DNA of 64,000 nucleotides from Agromyces subbeticus DSM 16689 (GTDB lineage Bacteria > Actinomycetota > Actinomycetes > Actinomycetales > Microbacteriaceae). A program made the translations under genes and the position numbers. Where the stretch lies: the NCBI RefSeq assembly GCF_000421565.1, contig NZ_ATXG01000008.1:109742-173741 (forward strand), written 5' to 3'. Within the stretch, counting starts at the first letter, position 1. Each line of letters begins with the position of its first letter. Of this stretch, positions 43,558 through 52,029 are shown one piece after another. The notes beneath the pieces are model-generated. The model searched no databases and was not told the DNA's origin. It saw nothing but the letters and a program-made list of their open reading frames with translations.

Positions 43558-44577
43558 TCAGGGTTCCTGCCGCGCACGGCTGGGCTGCACGCGCATCGGC
43601 TCGCCCGGCATCTTCGGGAAGTCGGGCGGGAACGGCAGCTCTCCGAGCCCGTCATCGAGGTCGCGCTCCCACCACTCGAGCAGGGTGTCGATGCTGCCGG
43701 GCGCGCTCTGCATGCCGTGCCACGGGTCGCCGAGGCTGCGCAGCCGCTCGGGCACGGTGCGTACGGTGTGGCTCGCTGGATCGGTCGACTCGAGCTCGTC
43801 CCACTCGAGGGGACACGACACGGAGGCCTGAGGTAGTGGACGCGGGCAGTACGCCCCCGCCATGGTTCGATCGCGATTCGCCTGGTTGTAGTCGATGAAG
43901 ATGCGGTCGCCGCGTTCCTCTTTCCACCAGTTGGTGGTCACCTGATCGGGCATGCGACGCTCGAGCTCGCGGCCGAGCGCGATCACGGCGTGGCGAACAT
44001 CGAGGAACTCGTGCTCCGCTTCGATCTGAGCGAACACGTGGATGCCGCGGCTGCCGGAACTCTTCACGAAGGCCGTGAGCCCGACCTCGCCGAGCAGTTG
44101 CCTGAGCGCGAGTGCCGCAGGCACCGCCTCGGCGAATCCGGTGCCGGGTTGCGGGTCGAGATCGATGCGCAGCTGATCGGGGTAGTCGGGGCGATCGGCA
44201 CGCGAAGCCCATGGATGGAACACGATGGTGTTCATCTGGGCTGCCCAGACCGCTGCCGCCGGCTCATCGATGACGAGCTGCGGGTGCGTGCGCCCGCTCG
44301 GATACGTGACCGGCACCGAACGCACCCATTCGGGCGCCCCCTTCGGCGGGTTCTTCGAGAAGAAGTGCTCTCCGTCGGCGCCGCCGGGAAACCGTTGCAG
44401 CGACACCGGCCGGTCGCCGTTGGCCTCGACGAAGGGCGCTCCCACTGCGATGAAGTACTCGGCGAGCTCGAGCTTGGTGATGCCCGATTCGGGCCAGAGC
44501 ACCCGCGTCGGACTGGAGATGCGCACGTCGCGATCGCCGTGCGGACCGGGAACGGTGAGAATGACAGCGTCGGCCAT
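43558..44577 (-). CDS. Stand-alone LigD-type polymerase/primase domain protein
   Basis: 339 aa, only the archaeo-eukaryotic primase-like polymerase module of bacterial NHEJ protein LigD; ligase and phosphoesterase domains are absent. Catalytic metal residues D139 and D141 in RIDLDPQPG; nucleotide-binding SSGSRGIHVF; and WWKEERGDRIFIDYNQANRDRTM. It probably fills gaps during end joining with Ku and a separate ligase, neither of which is in this window. ATG 44577. Confidence 0.93.
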   Translation of the reverse strand: MADAVILTVPGPHGDRDVRISSPTRVLWPESGITKLELAEYFIAVGAPFVEANGDRPVSLQRFPGGADGEHFFSKNPPKGAPEWVRSVPVTYPSGRTHPQLVIDEPAAAVWAAQMNTIVFHPWASRADRPDYPDQLRIDLDPQPGTGFAEAVPAALALRQLLGEVGLTAFVKSSGSRGIHVFAQIEAEHEFLDVRHAVIALGRELERRMPDQVTTNWWKEERGDRIFIDYNQANRDRTMAGAYCPRPLPQASVSCPLEWDELESTDPASHTVRTVPERLRSLGDPWHGMQSAPGSIDTLLEWWERDLDDGLGELPFPPDFPKMPGEPMRVQPSRARQEP

Positions 44578-44639
44578 GGACCCGACGCTACTCCCCCGCC
44601 GCTGGCCGCGCCCGGCTGCCGCGCTGGTTCGCCTCGGCT

Positions 44640-44930
44640 TCAGGCGGTCTGCGCGGTCGCCTGCGTGGCGTACCGGCGCGCTGCCCGCTCCCTGGCCTTG
44701 GCTGCCTCGACCTCGCGGTTCTTCGGCGGTGCACTGCTGACGAGATCGTCGAGCAGATGCCGCGTGATGTGCGCGATCTCGGCCACTGCACGGTCGAACG
44801 CCTCGGCGTTGGCCTTGGACGGCTTCGTCGACCCGCTCACCTTGCGCACGAATTGCAGCGCGGCAGCGTGCACCTCGTCATCGGTCGTGGCGGGCTCGAA
44901 GTTGTGGAGGGTGTGAATGTTCCTGCACAT
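44640..44930 (-). CDS. DUF2277 protein
   Basis: 96 aa. MCRNIHTLHNFEPATTDDEV, with a second half of helical, Ala/Arg-rich sequence, matches the DUF2277 family of small actinobacterial proteins. One N-terminal Cys at residue 2 is conserved in the family. The function is unknown. It stands about 60 bases upstream of the polymerase gene on the same strand and may be cotranscribed with it. Confidence 0.88.
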   Translation of the reverse strand: MCRNIHTLHNFEPATTDDEVHAAALQFVRKVSGSTKPSKANAEAFDRAVAEIAHITRHLLDDLVSSAPPKNREVEAAKARERAARRYATQATAQTA

Positions 44931-44995
44931 GCTTCGAGCCTAACCCGCGGAAGCGAGGATGTCTCGGGCCGACCGCGTTGATCGAATGCTCTGCG

Positions 44996-45790
44996 TCAGC
45001 GGTGCCCGGCATCGTCGGGGCGAGCGGCGCGCGCTGCAGCCCGGGCGGCATCTCTCGCGGCGTCGGCCGCCGCGGCCTCCTCGGGCGTGGGGGCGGTGCC
45101 GCCGAGCGCGCGCGGCTGCCACCATGCGCCAGTGCCGTCGACGGGATACTCGGCCTGGAGCCGGTCGACGAGACCCTGCATCGTCGAGCGCAACCGCTCG
45201 GTCACCGATCGCGGGTCTTCATCGGGCGCCACCTCGATGGGCGCACCGAACGCGAAGCTCACGGGCACGCCGAAGCGTTCGAAGAACCTGACGCGATGGC
45301 CCTTGGTGAAGAGGCGGTGGCCGCCCCACACCGCGACCGGGATGATGGGCACGCCGGCCTCGGCGGCGAGGCGAGCGGCACCGGTCTTCAGCTCTCGTAC
45401 CGTGAACGATGCGCTGACGCCGGCTTCGGGGAACACACCGAGCAGCTCGCCGCGGCGCAGTGCGTCGACGGCATTCGCATAGGCGGCGGCGCCGGCCTTC
45501 ATGTCGACCGAGATGTGCTTCATGCTGCGAAGCAGCCAGCCGACCACGGGAGTGTCGAACGCACCCTGCTTGGCCATGAAGCGAATGCGACGACGGTTCG
45601 CGAGCCAGGTCGCCCATTCCACGAGCGCGAACTCGAAGTACCCGAAGTGGGTCATCGCGAGCACGGCACCACCGTTCGTCGGCACGTGCTCGATGCCCGA
45701 CACCCTTCGCTTCAGTCCCCAGAACCCGAAGAGGCCACGACCGGCTGCGATCGCCGTGCTGTAGATCGGTTCACTGGGGCGTCGCGTCAT
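44996..45790 (-). CDS. PlsC-family acyltransferase with variant active-site motifs
   Basis: 264 aa. Fold and hydrophobic pattern of the PlsC family, but motif I reads T-H-F-G-Y-F-E (H-X4-E instead of H-X4-D) and motif III reads FPEAGVS instead of PEGTRS. A Glu for Asp exchange may keep activity; the lost EGTR suggests a different acceptor than lysophosphatidate. The tail (residues 220-264) is Ala/Asp-rich. It may acylate another glycerolipid or a wall lipid, an inference from family only. ATG 45790. Confidence 0.85.
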   Translation of the reverse strand: MTRRPSEPIYSTAIAAGRGLFGFWGLKRRVSGIEHVPTNGGAVLAMTHFGYFEFALVEWATWLANRRRIRFMAKQGAFDTPVVGWLLRSMKHISVDMKAGAAAYANAVDALRRGELLGVFPEAGVSASFTVRELKTGAARLAAEAGVPIIPVAVWGGHRLFTKGHRVRFFERFGVPVSFAFGAPIEVAPDEDPRSVTERLRSTMQGLVDRLQAEYPVDGTGAWWQPRALGGTAPTPEEAAAADAARDAARAAARAARPDDAGHR

Positions 45791-45872
45791 CCGTTCAGCG
45801 TAGTTGTATGGTCTGGACGGGGCCTGTGGCTCCGACCAGCCAATCCTGCCCCTTCAGCGCACCGAACGGGCG

Positions 45873-46379
45873 TCACATCGAGGCGCGATGCAGCCCTTCG
45901 ACGGGCTGCAGCCGGAACAACCGAACGACGCGACCCGAGTCGCGCTCGTAGGCCCGGTACCCCGGCCACTGCGCCTCGATGCGTGCCCACGCTGCCTCAC
46001 GATCGTCATCCGGGATGAGGCTCGCGTGCACCGGCATCCGTCGGCCTCGCACGGTGATGGCGGCGTCGGGGTGCGCCAGCAGGTTGTAGGTCCAGCCGGG
46101 ATGCCGGTCGCGCGCGAAGCTCGTGCCCGCGACGATCGCGCGCCCACGGCCGTCGGGGGTGTACATGAGCGCGCTCTCGCGCGGCTCGCCCGACCTCGCT
46201 CCCGTCGTGTGCAGCACGAGCGACGGCACGAGCAGTGCGCTGACCTGCACTCGGCCGCCCGAGACCCGGCTGATCAGACGCTCGACCGGAGGGAGCACCC
46301 GCGGCCCGGCCCAACGGAAGAGGCGGGTGCGGGTCAACGGAGAAACGACGGAACGAACGACATGCAGCACGGTCGGCAT
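45873..46379 (-). CDS. Deazaflavin (F420)-dependent nitroreductase-family protein
   Basis: 168 aa. The segments LHTTGARSGEPRESALMYTPDGRGRAIVAGTSFA in two parts, and HPGWTYNLLAHPDAAITVRGRRMPV, match the Ddn family that binds F420H2 in mycobacteria. An F420-linked reductase-like gene lies at 63072, which supports F420 use in this organism. The substrate is unknown. ATG 46379. Confidence 0.88.
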   Translation of the reverse strand: MPTVLHVVRSVVSPLTRTRLFRWAGPRVLPPVERLISRVSGGRVQVSALLVPSLVLHTTGARSGEPRESALMYTPDGRGRAIVAGTSFARDRHPGWTYNLLAHPDAAITVRGRRMPVHASLIPDDDREAAWARIEAQWPGYRAYERDSGRVVRLFRLQPVEGLHRASM

Positions 46380-46527
46380 CTGCCCATTGTGCCGTGCCGG
46401 AACTCGGAGCGCCGGCTAACCTGCTCGGCAGGCGCGCGTCAATCCCCTTCACCGCGCGCGGGCGGGCACCTAACGTTGGCGGTGCCTGCCGCGATCCGGC
46501 GACGAGCACCTGTTGATCGGAGGGAAG

Positions 46528-46761
46528 ATGTCCGACCCGATTGTCCCTGGCGACCCGATCGGTGGCGAGTACACCGACTCGGAGCTGCCCCTGAGCGCCG
46601 AAGTGCCGAAAGACGACGCCGAGGAGGTCGAGAACGCCACCGACGTCGACGCATCGGCGGCGGGCCGACACGTCGACGTCGACACGGTCGAGATGGAGGT
46701 CGACGAGGTCGAGATCGTCGAACCCGACGCCGTCATCCGCCCGGGACGAAAGCCCCTGTGA
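46528..46761 (+). CDS. Small highly acidic hypothetical protein
   Basis: 77 aa from ATG 46528, directly after GGAGGG. Very acidic, with a repetitive C-terminal half (VDVDTVEMEVDEVEIVEPD). No domain, signal peptide or membrane segment. It may be a cytoplasmic acidic peptide conserved among relatives; no function can be proposed. Codon pattern and ribosome site support coding. Confidence 0.65.
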   Translation: MSDPIVPGDPIGGEYTDSELPLSAEVPKDDAEEVENATDVDASAAGRHVDVDTVEMEVDEVEIVEPDAVIRPGRKPL

Positions 46762-46809
46762 GCTGAGGCCCCCGGGTACGACGGGCGCTGAGCGCCGGGC
46801 GTAAGCGAC

Positions 46810-47874
46810 TCACGCTCCTTCGCGCTCGCGCTGCACCGCCTCACGCGCGTCGGCGAGTTCAGCCGACGCATCCGCCGCGCGTCGCTCGGCATGCTGCATG
46901 CGACGAATGGCCACCGTCGGCGCGCCGTGCCGGGCGTGCACGCGATCACGCTCCTCGTCGATGCCGGTCACGATGTACGCCGCGGCGAGCAGGATCACCT
47001 GGCTCGACAGGTTCAACCAGATGAGGAGCGCGATCAGCGAACCGAACGAGGCCAGCAGCGGATTGCTCGTGGCCCCGCCGACGAAGAGACTCGACAGCAC
47101 CTGCAGCACCGTCAGCCCGATGCCGCCGATGACCGCGCCGGTCCAGAGCGACCGGGCGCTCGGGCGCATGCCCGAGAGCAGCCGGAACATCACGGCGATC
47201 ACGAGAGTGTCGATCGCGAAGATCACGAGAATCGAGACGGCTCGCGTGCCGGCGTCGGCGAGCGGATCATGCCTCGCGATGCCGAGCCAGTCGAAGGCGG
47301 CGTCGAGTGCCGACGTGCTGAGGAAGGTCACGGCCGCCGCTGCCGCGAGCAACGCACCGAACCCGATGGCAAGGAGCAGGTCGCGCAGCAGCAGCCACAG
47401 GAAGAATGTTCGGTCGTCGGGCTGGTCGCCGATCGCGCGGAATGCCGTACGCAGTGATCCGATGGCCCCGATGGCGGCCCCGACGAGTCCCACGAGGGCC
47501 ACGACACCGGCGATGCTGAGCGTCAGCGGCTGCACGATGTCGGCGGGAGAGATCAACCCGTCGTCGCCGACGAGACCCGGAATCGCGGCGCCGACCGTCT
47601 CGACGAGCGCAGCGAGCGCGTCGGGATTGCCCGACAGCCAGATGCCCGCGACCGCGAAGCCGAGGAACACGCCGGCGAAGACCGAGAAGAGCACCCGGTA
47701 GGTCACGCTGTCGGCGAGCATCGCACCGTGGTGCTCCTGGTAGAGCAGGAACGCCCGCACGGGCTTGCGCGCCAGCGCCCATGCCGTCACCCGCTTGCCG
47801 AGACCGGCGATGCCGCCCGTCGAGCGTGCACTGTTGTGCGCCGTGCGCTCGCCATCCACCCCGTGCTCGCTCAT
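46810..47874 (-). CDS. YihY/BrkB-family membrane protein
   Basis: 354 aa from ATG 47874 (GTG 47877 also possible). About six membrane spans; family regions HHGAMLADSVTYRVLFSVFAGVFLGF, then SLRTAFRAIGDQPDDRTFF, and the C-terminal SLIALLIWLNLSSQVILLAAAY. The tail is a charged coiled-coil-like stretch of about 40 residues. YihY proteins were once called RNase BN, but their function is unknown, possibly in transport or envelope. Downstream on the minus strand of the wall-lytic paralogue 2. Confidence 0.92.
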   Translation of the reverse strand: MSEHGVDGERTAHNSARSTGGIAGLGKRVTAWALARKPVRAFLLYQEHHGAMLADSVTYRVLFSVFAGVFLGFAVAGIWLSGNPDALAALVETVGAAIPGLVGDDGLISPADIVQPLTLSIAGVVALVGLVGAAIGAIGSLRTAFRAIGDQPDDRTFFLWLLLRDLLLAIGFGALLAAAAAVTFLSTSALDAAFDWLGIARHDPLADAGTRAVSILVIFAIDTLVIAVMFRLLSGMRPSARSLWTGAVIGGIGLTVLQVLSSLFVGGATSNPLLASFGSLIALLIWLNLSSQVILLAAAYIVTGIDEERDRVHARHGAPTVAIRRMQHAERRAADASAELADAREAVQREREGA

Positions 47875-47931
47875 CACGACAGGCTATCGACGACGGATGC
47901 CCCGCGCAGGAGGTTGACACGGAACGCGAAA

Positions 47932-47968
47932 CGGCGGTGCCCCGGGCATCAGCCCGACGACACCGCCG
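47932..47968 (-). terminator. Nested hairpin after the wall-lytic paralogue 2
   Basis: CGGCGGTG/CACCGCCG (8 bp) encloses a second GGGC-ATCA-GCCC hairpin, about 19 bases past the stop of the 47987 gene on the minus strand. No T-run follows, so termination is uncertain. Confidence 0.5.
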
Positions 47969-47986
47969 CTCGTCATTCGCCTGGAA

Positions 47987-48904
47987 TCAGTACCAGCCCG
48001 CGGACTCCGAGTGGTCCCACGCGCCGCACGGCGTGCCGTAGCGGCCGGCGATGTACCCGAGCCCCCAGGTGATCTGGGTGGCGGCGTTGGTCTGCCAGTC
48101 GGCGCCCGCGGAGCCCATCTTGCTGCCGGGCAGCGCCTGCGGAATGCCGTACGCACCGCTGGAGGAGTTGGAAGCATAGACGTTCCAGCCCGACTCGCGG
48201 TCCCACAGGGAGACGAGGCAGCCGAACTGGTCGTCGCCCCAGCCGTACGAGGAGGCCATGAGGTCACGGGCGATCGCCTGGGCGCCGCTGGGGTTCGAGG
48301 GCCCGCTCGGGCGCGATGTCGGGGTCGGCGCGGCTTGCTCCTCTGCGGCCTCCGCGGCTGCAGCGGCAGCTGCGGCAGCTGCGGCAGCTGCGGCCGCGGC
48401 TTGCTCGGCCGCCACGCGATCGACCTCGGCGACGGCGGCCTGCACCGGTGCGACGTGCGCCTGGGTGAGATCGGCGAGCTCGAACACTCGCTCGGGCGCC
48501 AGCAGGCGGTAGTTGCCGAGAGCGGCGACCGAGGTGGCCAGCGCCGTGGCGTCGGCCTTGCCCTGCGCAGCGGCGAGGGTGTCTGACGCGGCGACGATCG
48601 TGTCGTTCGCCTCCTTGACGGCGCGCGCCTCGAGAATGCCGGCGTGCGAGCCGAGCTGCTCGATGTCGAGGTTCGCGGCAGCCGTCAGCGCCTCGGTCGC
48701 TGCGATGCTCTCGCTTTGCGCGGCGACGGCGGACTGCACCGCGAATCCGGTGCCGACCATGGCGCCGACGACGGCGACAGCACCGGCGGCGAGGATCGGC
48801 CCGCTCCGCCAGAGTGGTCGATTTCGGCGCGGGCGCAGGCGAAGGGCTTCAGCTTCGCGACGTTCGGGCGTTGGGGTTTCAAGAGATGAGGGCTGGTTCT
48901 GCAT
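47987..48904 (-). CDS. Secreted lytic-transglycosylase-like protein (paralogue 2)
   Basis: 305 aa from ATG 48904. Same layout as the gene at 34720: a basic N-terminus, signal/anchor helix (about 35-58), a helical Ala/Glu-rich middle and a C-terminal SLT/lysozyme-like domain (YGWGDDQFGCLVSLWDRESGW, candidate catalytic Glu; GAYGIPQALPGSKM; end WY). Between middle and domain lies a polyalanine run of about 16 residues, encoded by imperfect GCAGCTGCG repeats (48356-48400), then a Pro/Ser linker. The upstream region holds the element shared with paralogue 1. Peptidoglycan cleavage is inferred. Confidence 0.88.
   Translation of the reverse strand: MQNQPSSLETPTPERREAEALRLRPRRNRPLWRSGPILAAGAVAVVGAMVGTGFAVQSAVAAQSESIAATEALTAAANLDIEQLGSHAGILEARAVKEANDTIVAASDTLAAAQGKADATALATSVAALGNYRLLAPERVFELADLTQAHVAPVQAAVAEVDRVAAEQAAAAAAAAAAAAAAAAEAAEEQAAPTPTSRPSGPSNPSGAQAIARDLMASSYGWGDDQFGCLVSLWDRESGWNVYASNSSSGAYGIPQALPGSKMGSAGADWQTNAATQITWGLGYIAGRYGTPCGAWDHSESAGWY
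48356..48400. repeat. Alanine-coding microsatellite (GCAGCTGCG units)
   Basis: About 45 bases made of GCAGCTGCG or close variants inside the 47987 gene, coding an alanine tract next to the linker. Slippage here would change tract length in frame (9-base units), without breaking the gene. Confidence 0.6.
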
Positions 48905-49004
48905 GACTTTCACGAGGCGGAGCGCCGCAGCGCGAGCACTGGGCTTCCTTGATCGACGTTCCACGGGCGGGGGCGCCCGGGCGAAGTGGCCAGTCTGGCG
49001 AGGC

Positions 49005-49034
49005 CTTCTGGAAAGAACCTCAGCTTTACCTGTG
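49005..49034 (-). promoter_or_regulatory. Upstream element of wall-lytic paralogue 2
   Basis: Counterpart of the 35642-35671 block: CACAGG, CTGAGG and CAGAA cores at the same spacing, about 100 bases upstream of ATG 48904. The rest of this 254-base intergenic region (48905-49158) must also hold the msrB promoter, which is not obvious. Confidence 0.5.
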
Positions 49035-49158
49035 AAAGTCATCCACGTCCGTTCACAGGGAATCCACAGTCTGACCGCCGAAATCACGGAACAGCCCCGC
49101 TGTCGTCGTCGTTTTCCCTGATGACGCCGCAGCCAGCGGCGCCGATCAAGGAGGAACC

Positions 49159-49620
49159 GTGTCAACCGAGTACCGCAAGACTCCCGAGGCCGTCGAGCGC
49201 CTCACTCCCAATCAGTACAAGGTCACGCAGGAGGACGGCACCGAGCCCGCCTTCCGCAACGAGTACTGGAACCACCACGAGCCGGGCATCTACGTCGACG
49301 TCGTCTCGGGCCAGCCCCTCTTCGCGTCGACCGACAAGTACGACAGCCGCTCGGGCTGGCCGAGCTTCACGAAGCCGATCGAGCCCGACGCGGTGACCGA
49401 GAAGACCGACCGCTCGTTGTTCATGAAGCGGGTGGAGGTGCGCTCGGCGGCCGCTGACAGCCATCTCGGCCACGTCTTCGACGACGGGCCGGCCGACGCG
49501 GGCGGCCTGCGCTACTGCATGAACTCCGCGGCCCTCCGTTTCGTTCCGCTCGCCGAGCTGGAGGATGCGGGCTACGGTCGATACCGCGCACTGTTCGAGA
49601 ACCAGGAGAACGCACGATGA
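49159..49620 (+). CDS. msrB: Peptide-methionine (R)-S-oxide reductase MsrB
   Basis: Repairs R-methionine sulfoxide in proteins. 153 aa. The SelR domain contains [29 protein letters not shown], and the catalytic RYC120MNSAALRF. The paired zinc-binding CxxC motifs found in many MsrB are absent. GTG 49159 follows AAGGAGG. It overlaps msrA by ATGA; the two form an oxidative-damage repair operon. Confidence 0.96.
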   Translation: MSTEYRKTPEAVERLTPNQYKVTQEDGTEPAFRNEYWNHHEPGIYVDVVSGQPLFASTDKYDSRSGWPSFTKPIEPDAVTEKTDRSLFMKRVEVRSAAADSHLGHVFDDGPADAGGLRYCMNSAALRFVPLAELEDAGYGRYRALFENQENAR

Positions 49621-50138
49621 CCACACGAACCGAGACCGCCATTCTCGCCGGCGGATGTTTCTGGGGCATGGAGGATCTGATCCGCAAGCGTCCCGGCGTG
49701 CTGAGCACTCGAGTCGGGTACACCGGTGGAGACGTTCCGAACGCGACCTACCGCAATCACGGCACGCACGCCGAAGCGATCGAGATCGTGTTCGACCCCG
49801 AGGTGGAGTCGTTCCGCGGCCTCCTCGAGTTCTTCTTCCAGATCCACGACCCGTCGACGAAGAACCGGCAGGGCAACGACATCGGCACGAGCTATCGCTC
49901 CGCGATCTTTCCGACGAGCGACGAGCAGGAGGTCATCGCGCACGAGACCATCGCCGACGTGGATGCCTCTGGCCTCTGGCCCGGCCCGGCGACGACCGAG
50001 GTCTCCCCCGCCGGCCCCTTCTGGGAGGCTGAGCCCGAGCACCAGGACTACCTCGAGAAGTATCCGAACGGCTACACCTGCCATTTCGTGCGGCCGGGCT
50101 GGAAGCTGCCGAAGCGCGACAGCGAGTCGGTCGCGTAG
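49617..50138 (+). CDS. msrA: Peptide-methionine (S)-S-oxide reductase MsrA
   Basis: Repairs S-methionine sulfoxide. 173 aa. The catalytic G-G-C14-F-W-G motif, [45 protein letters not shown] in pieces, and the C-terminal FVRPGW are present. ATG 49617 overlaps the msrB stop, so the pair is cotranslated. A strong GC-rich hairpin follows. Confidence 0.97.
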   Translation: MTTRTETAILAGGCFWGMEDLIRKRPGVLSTRVGYTGGDVPNATYRNHGTHAEAIEIVFDPEVESFRGLLEFFFQIHDPSTKNRQGNDIGTSYRSAIFPTSDEQEVIAHETIADVDASGLWPGPATTEVSPAGPFWEAEPEHQDYLEKYPNGYTCHFVRPGWKLPKRDSESVA

Positions 50139-50171
50139 CCACAACGAATCGGCCCCGAGTCGACGCGACAT

Positions 50172-50204
50172 CGAGCCCCGCCGGCCTGAAACCGGCGGGG
50201 CTCG
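50172..50204. terminator. Hairpin terminator between msrA and the convergent serine-hydrolase gene
   Basis: A 13-bp perfect stem (CGAGCCCCGCCGG) with a 7-base loop lies between convergent genes. No long T-run follows on either side. Confidence 0.75.
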
Positions 50205-50258
50205 GTGCATTGAGCGAGGGATGGACGCCAACCTGCCATGGCTATCGTTCGCGGCGGC

Positions 50259-51161
50259 TCACGCCGCTGAACGCACCCGGTCGTGCAGCAGTTTGGCGGC
50301 ACGGCCGAGCGCCTGTTCGGCCGCCGGCTGACGCCTCGCAGGCACCGAGGACTCGCTCAGCACCGCGATCGCGAAGACGCCGCCATCCGCGTGCTCGAGC
50401 ACGCCGACCTCGTGCCGGAGGTGCAGGAACGTGCCGGTCTTCGAGTGCCACGCAGCGTCATCGGACTCGAGGTCGGGAGCAAGTCGCTGACGCATCATGT
50501 TCAGGCCGAGCAGGCGACGCAACGGCGCCTTGACCGCAGAGAATCGCGTGTCGCACCAGATCGATTCGAGCAGCTGGATGAGCGCCCTCGCGGTTCCCGC
50601 GTTCGCGTTGGTCACGTCGAGCTGCGGAATCAGATGCCCTTTGCCGGCGGTGGACGCCTGGATTGCGAGAGCGAGCGCTTGCGGCATCTCGTCGGGCGCG
50701 AGCCGATCGGCCAGCGTACGATGCAGCTCGCTGATGGAATGGCGAACCGTGATGCCGGTCACGCCGAGCTCCCGAAGCATCGCAGTGACCGCCTCGGGCG
50801 GGCAGAACCTGAAGAGCGCGTCGGCGGCGGTGTCGTCGCTCGCGCACACGGCGAGGCCGAGCAGGTCTTCGACGGCGACCGTGGCCGGATGCTCGAACTG
50901 CGAGAGCCCCGTCGGTCCCGGAGTGCGCTCAGTGGCGTCGAGTTGCACCGGCGACGCCGGGTCGAGGTCTCCGTCGCCGAAACGGCGGAGCACTGCGAGC
51001 GCGAGCGGCAGCTTCACGACCGACGCGAGCGGGTACGGCTCGTCGGCCTCGATCGCGAGTCCCCGGCCCGATCTGAGGTCTTTCACGGCGACCGATGCGC
51101 GTAGCCCCGCCTCGCCGAGTACGGCTGCTGCTTGCCGCAGGACCGCCTGATCACCCTGCAT
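50259..51161 (-). CDS. Beta-lactamase-fold serine hydrolase without signal peptide
   Basis: 300 aa from ATG 51161. Active-site motifs of the class A fold: S47-V-V-K50, S108-D-D (in place of S-D-N) and K241-T-G. No export signal is visible, and the omega-loop E-P-E-x-N of true class A beta-lactamases is not found, so the deacylation step may be missing. It may be an intracellular esterase, amidase or PBP-like peptidase. The start overlaps the end of the broken LysR gene on the same strand, suggesting a former regulator-enzyme operon. Confidence 0.8.
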   Translation of the reverse strand: MQGDQAVLRQAAAVLGEAGLRASVAVKDLRSGRGLAIEADEPYPLASVVKLPLALAVLRRFGDGDLDPASPVQLDATERTPGPTGLSQFEHPATVAVEDLLGLAVCASDDTAADALFRFCPPEAVTAMLRELGVTGITVRHSISELHRTLADRLAPDEMPQALALAIQASTAGKGHLIPQLDVTNANAGTARALIQLLESIWCDTRFSAVKAPLRRLLGLNMMRQRLAPDLESDDAAWHSKTGTFLHLRHEVGVLEHADGGVFAIAVLSESSVPARRQPAAEQALGRAAKLLHDRVRSAA

Positions 51162-51956
51162 GATCACCCACGAGCGTGCCGTCGTCGACCGCATGTCGGT
51201 CGACCTCCGGTGCGCCCATTCCGAGCAGTTCCGCGAGGAATGGACCGACTGCCGCGACGAACTGCTCCCCCAGGTGCGCATCTCGCGCGGCGAGCGCATA
51301 GCCGCGTCTGAGGTGCAGGTCGCCGAGGGCGCGCCAGTGAAGACCGAACTCGTGTGCCTCGCGTGGCGAGCAGAGCACGAGGTCGTCTCCGAGTGCCTCA
51401 GACATCGCGGTGATGACGGAATCGGCCACTCGCATCTGCGACGGGATGAGGCCCGCACCGTTGCGAGCACGCTCGATGCGATCGCGCACGGGCGGCACAT
51501 CGTCTTCCGGTTGCAGCCAGATGCGCCGCACCGTGTCGTTCCCACGCCGCGGCCGAAGTTCGGCGAGGAAGAAGTCCCCCTCCGTGGCGGATGACGCGGC
51601 TCCCGCGATTCCCAGAAGGATCGACCACCGCGCACGGTCGGGCTCCACGGGCTCGAGTGCGAGCGAGATGCGTCCGCTCGCGAGCGCCTCGGCGCGATCC
51701 GTGGGTCGCGCGGGCATGAGCTCCACCTGCATGCGCTGCTCGCGCGCTGCAGCCCGCAGCCGCGCCGTCGCCGCCGCATCGCAGCCGTTCGGCACGCCGA
51801 CCGTCAGCGGTAGCCGCGTTGCGCGAGCGCCGCGACGCGCCGGCTTGCGACCGATTGGGTGAGCCCGGCCGCGGTCGCTCCGGCCGTGAAGCTCTCGCGC
51901 TCGGCAACGGCGACGAACGCCTCGCAGGCCGAGAGCACGTCGAGCTGTCGAGGCAT
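51151..51956 (-). pseudogene. LysR-family regulator broken by an internal deletion
   Basis: The first 50 codons from ATG 51956 (MPRQLDVLSACEAF, AERESFTAGATAAGLTQS, RRVAAL) form a LysR helix-turn-helix, but this frame stops at 51804. The substrate-binding half (PLTVGVPNGCDAA and onward to 51151) is in another frame. The linker helix and wing between them, about 50 residues, are missing. An internal deletion plus frameshift is the simplest explanation. It sits between two beta-lactamase-fold genes, which it may have regulated. Confidence 0.8.
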
Positions 51957-52029
51957 GCATGCGATTCTTGCATGAATGAGCACTTAATTCGCTTTGTGCG
52001 CATCGATACGCCGACGAGAGACTGCCGCC

